Part shown: positions 24,170 to 25,256 of the stretch, piece by piece
Layout: each line of letters opens with the position of its first letter
How positions within the stretch are numbered: position 1 is the stretch's first letter
From: an uncultured Christensenellaceae bacterium
Lineage (GTDB): Bacteria; Bacillota; Clostridia; Christensenellales; Borkfalkiaceae
NCBI GenBank assembly: GCA_910587825.1
Contig: CAJUNJ010000018.1
Location: 1 to 25,256 of the forward strand
Length of the DNA: 25,256 bases
Direction: 5' to 3'
Notes under the pieces: generated by a model
The model's database searches: none
The model's input: only the letters and a program-made list of their open reading frames with translations
Told to the model about the DNA's origin: nothing
Position numbers and translations under genes: made by a program

Positions 24170-24251
24170 GTGCCTAATAGGGGGTTAAAAGCACATTTTT
24201 CGGTCTAAAATTCAAGATTTTCACCCTGCAAGAATGGGCAAAAACCCCTGC
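24170..24251. other. Host-prophage junction, candidate attachment core region
   Basis: This gene-free stretch separates the antiporter promoter from the tandem repeats after the holin gene. It contains no tRNA end and no recognisable coding sequence. If the right-hand block is an integrated prophage, the recombination core should lie here; I see no partner copy in the window to prove it. Confidence 0.3.
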
Positions 24252-24284
24252 GTTAGTAACAAAATAGTATCAAGTTAGTATCAA
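24252..24284 (-). repeat. Three tandem 11-bp repeats, possible integrase arm sites
   Basis: On the minus strand TTGATACTAAC (24284-24274), TTGATACTATT (24273-24263) and TTGTTACTAAC (24262-24252) abut without spacers. The first overlaps the holin stop codon. Tandem 10-11 bp direct repeats inside a prophage end are typical of tyrosine-integrase arm-type binding sites. Confidence 0.6.
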
Positions 24285-24622
24285 TCACAATTTTGTTTAC
24301 TTTCGGGGGTGCTTGCCGTTTCGGAAGGCGTGTCGGATTTTTCGTCAATAGTCTTGCCGGTCACATCTTCCTTCTGCTCTGCATCGGTCTTTGCAGTGTC
24401 GGTTTCGGTCTTGTCTGTTTCGGATTTGTTCCTGCTTGCATCGACCAAGCCTTCCCCGATTATGTATGCGATCACCGTTGCGCCTGCCATAATGATGGCG
24501 GTGATTTGGGCAACCGTGCCGTCCCCTGCGCCGAATGCAACTGCAATCGAAGCAGCAGCGGAAACAATCGCTGCCCAAAACTTTCTGCTTGTCAGTTTTG
24601 ATTTCCAATCAATTTTTTTCAT
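24281..24622 (-). CDS. Putative phage holin
   Basis: A 113-residue protein with a start typical of small phage holins, MKKIDWKSKLTSRKFWAAIVS. Two hydrophobic segments lie at about 14-32 and 36-56 (ITAIIMAGATVIAYIIGEGL). A hydrophilic C-terminal half rich in Lys, Asp, Glu and Thr follows (about residues 62-113), longer than in most holins. AAGGACGG lies upstream. Holins open the inner membrane for the endolysin at the end of the lytic cycle. No endolysin gene follows before the host antiporter, which is unusual for a lysis cassette. Confidence 0.8.
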   Translation of the reverse strand: MKKIDWKSKLTSRKFWAAIVSAAASIAVAFGAGDGTVAQITAIIMAGATVIAYIIGEGLVDASRNKSETDKTETDTAKTDAEQKEDVTGKTIDEKSDTPSETASTPESKQNCD

Positions 24623-24639
24623 TTCTGAATACCGTCCTT

Positions 24640-24900
24640 TTATTTTTTAGATGTTGATTTTTCTTGCAGTCTTTCCAAATCTTCAATGCGGTGATTTGCC
24701 ACTTTGATTTCTTCGTTGTGGACTGCATCCTGTTTTTCCAGTTTATAAACACGGTCAATTACTTGATTGTGTTTGTCAACCTTCTTTTCAAGTTGTTCAA
24801 TCCTATAATTGATCAACTTTGTCCCGACCACAATGCCCGAAAATGTTCCGATGAGCGTTCCGACCAGTGTGATCAATGCCACAATGATTTCTGTTGTCAT
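24640..24900 (-). CDS. Haemolysin XhlA-like phage protein
   Basis: An 86-residue protein from the ATG at 24900 (MTTEIIVALITLVGTLIGTF), with AAGGAAGG about 11 nt upstream. One N-terminal membrane helix is followed by a coiled-coil helix (YRIEQLEKKVDKHNQVIDRVYKLEKQ and so on). This is the inverse of B. subtilis XhlA topology, where the helix is C-terminal, but matches the small membrane-plus-coiled-coil proteins that precede holins in Clostridia phages. It may assist the holin. A longer start at 24945 would add a basic stretch that covers the ribosome binding site. Confidence 0.75.
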   Translation of the reverse strand: MTTEIIVALITLVGTLIGTFSGIVVGTKLINYRIEQLEKKVDKHNQVIDRVYKLEKQDAVHNEEIKVANHRIEDLERLQEKSTSKK

Positions 24901-25046
24901 GTTGTCGTTTACCTTCCTTTTGAAATATTGCCGTTTAAGGCGCAAAATCGCCCTTCTGACGGCTTTTATTTTCGCAAGGGTGAATGTTCAACCGCACCCC
25001 CATTCGCTTATCCTGCCGAGCGTGGGGCAGGATTCGGGCGGTCAAA
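24901..25046. other. Short phage intergenic gap
   Basis: No gene is supported. It holds a GC-rich hairpin (cctgcc/ggcagg, around 25013-25032) just after the CD1375-like gene on the minus strand, without a clean T tract, so it is at best a weak terminator or a processing signal. Confidence 0.4.
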
Positions 25047-25151
25047 TCACTGTTCTGCCAACAACGCTTCAACGGCTGTTTTCAGTTTGACCGGAACATC
25101 GTCAATGGTCTTGATGCCTTTGCGAATCAAATCTGCATAAACCTTCGCCAT
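25047..25151 (-). CDS. CD1375-like small phage protein
   Basis: A 34-residue frame starts at the ATG at 25151, with GGGGGG about 10 nt upstream, and ends in TGA. It begins MAKVYADLIRKGIKTIDDV and ends VEALLAEQ, which matches the short CD1375-type proteins encoded between tail-fibre-region and lysis genes in Clostridia phages. The function is unknown. The start lies 6 nt after the stop of the preceding gene. Confidence 0.8.
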   Translation of the reverse strand: MAKVYADLIRKGIKTIDDVPVKLKTAVEALLAEQ

Positions 25152-25157
25152 ATCGCT

Positions 25158-25256
25158 TTAACCCCCCATCGATTCATAGATTTCACACAACGCAATTTGC
25201 GTGTCGGTGATGCTTTCCTTCAAGGCTGCGTTTTCCTTCATCATCAAATCCAAGTA
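25158..25256 (-). CDS. C-terminal end of a phage tail-region protein (partial)
   Basis: The frame enters from the right edge and ends at TAA (25160-25158), giving the last 32 residues. The segment ENAALKESITDTQIALCEIY is the kind of ending seen in small phage proteins encoded just before CD1375-like genes. The start and most of the protein are outside the window. Confidence 0.65.
   Translation of the reverse strand, partial: YLDLMMKENAALKESITDTQIALCEIYESMGG

Larger units (their letters stand above)
24252..25256. mobile_element. Edge of a prophage or prophage remnant
   Basis: Four consecutive minus-strand genes have phage late-region character: the end of a tail-region protein, a CD1375-like protein, an XhlA-like protein and a holin. 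Base usage shifts as well, with fewer CG-rich codons than the housekeeping genes. The left limit is placed at the tandem repeats; the element continues past the window. Confidence 0.7.

Noticed and set aside
24901..25046. 18-codon TTG-initiated frame on the minus strand
   Set aside because: It is too short, has no ribosome binding site and lacks any recognised family.
24664..25140. 158-codon plus-strand frame in the phage block
   Set aside because: It is antisense to the XhlA-like and CD1375-like genes and spans a gap with no expression signals.
1..25256. CRISPR array, tRNA, rRNA, transposase
   Set aside because: I saw no regularly spaced direct repeats of CRISPR size, no tRNA cloverleaf or CCA end, no rRNA segment, and no transposase or recombinase gene in the window.

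Overview
The window reads as the chromosome of a low-to-moderate GC Gram-positive bacterium, most likely an uncultured member of Clostridia (Bacillota). The gene order ylxM-ffh-rpsP-khpA-rimM-trmD-...-rbgA-rnhB-...-dprA-topA-trmFO-hslV-hslU is, to my recollection, essentially the Bacillus subtilis order. TrmFO, YlxM, RbgA and strong AGGAGG-type ribosome binding sites also fit. Almost everything is on the minus strand, so genes are read from high to low coordinates.

Layout, left to right. (1) 1-3686: a giant RHS/YD-repeat protein, 5' complete, whose C-terminus lies outside the window; it has its own near-consensus promoter. (2) 3797-15246: a compact minus-strand string comM-dprA-topA-trmFO-hslV-(488-nt structured gap)-hslU-hisS-trxA-glyA. 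It covers DNA uptake and supercoiling, tRNA modification, an ATP-dependent protease, histidyl-tRNA synthesis, thioredoxin and one-carbon metabolism, and ends at a clear terminator. (3) 15304-15748: rplS with its own promoter and a terminator-like hairpin before comM. (4) 15812-16542: a monocistronic phosphoribosyltransferase-family gene. (5) 16552-22200: ylxM-ffh-rpsP-khpA-rimM-trmD-rbgA-rnhB-yraN, a ribosome and signal-recognition-particle biogenesis operon starting at a promoter with a perfect dyad. (6) 22302-22655: the only convincing plus-strand gene, a 76-residue protein with its own promoter and a bidirectional terminator. (7) 22664-24169: a CPA2/Kef-type cation:proton antiporter with its own extended -10 promoter. 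(8) 24252-25256: the edge of a prophage or prophage remnant (holin, XhlA-like protein, CD1375-like protein, end of a tail-region protein), bounded on the host side by three tandem 11-bp repeats that could be integrase arm sites.

The most unusual material is non-coding. Seven hairpins are packed into the hslV-hslU gap. Pieces of that gap recur beside rpsP. A 15-nt motif, tgcgaNgcttagacg, sits 4-7 nt beyond the stop codons of three unrelated genes. These look like members of a genome-specific interspersed repeat or 3'-end structure family. No tRNA, rRNA, CRISPR array or transposase was found.
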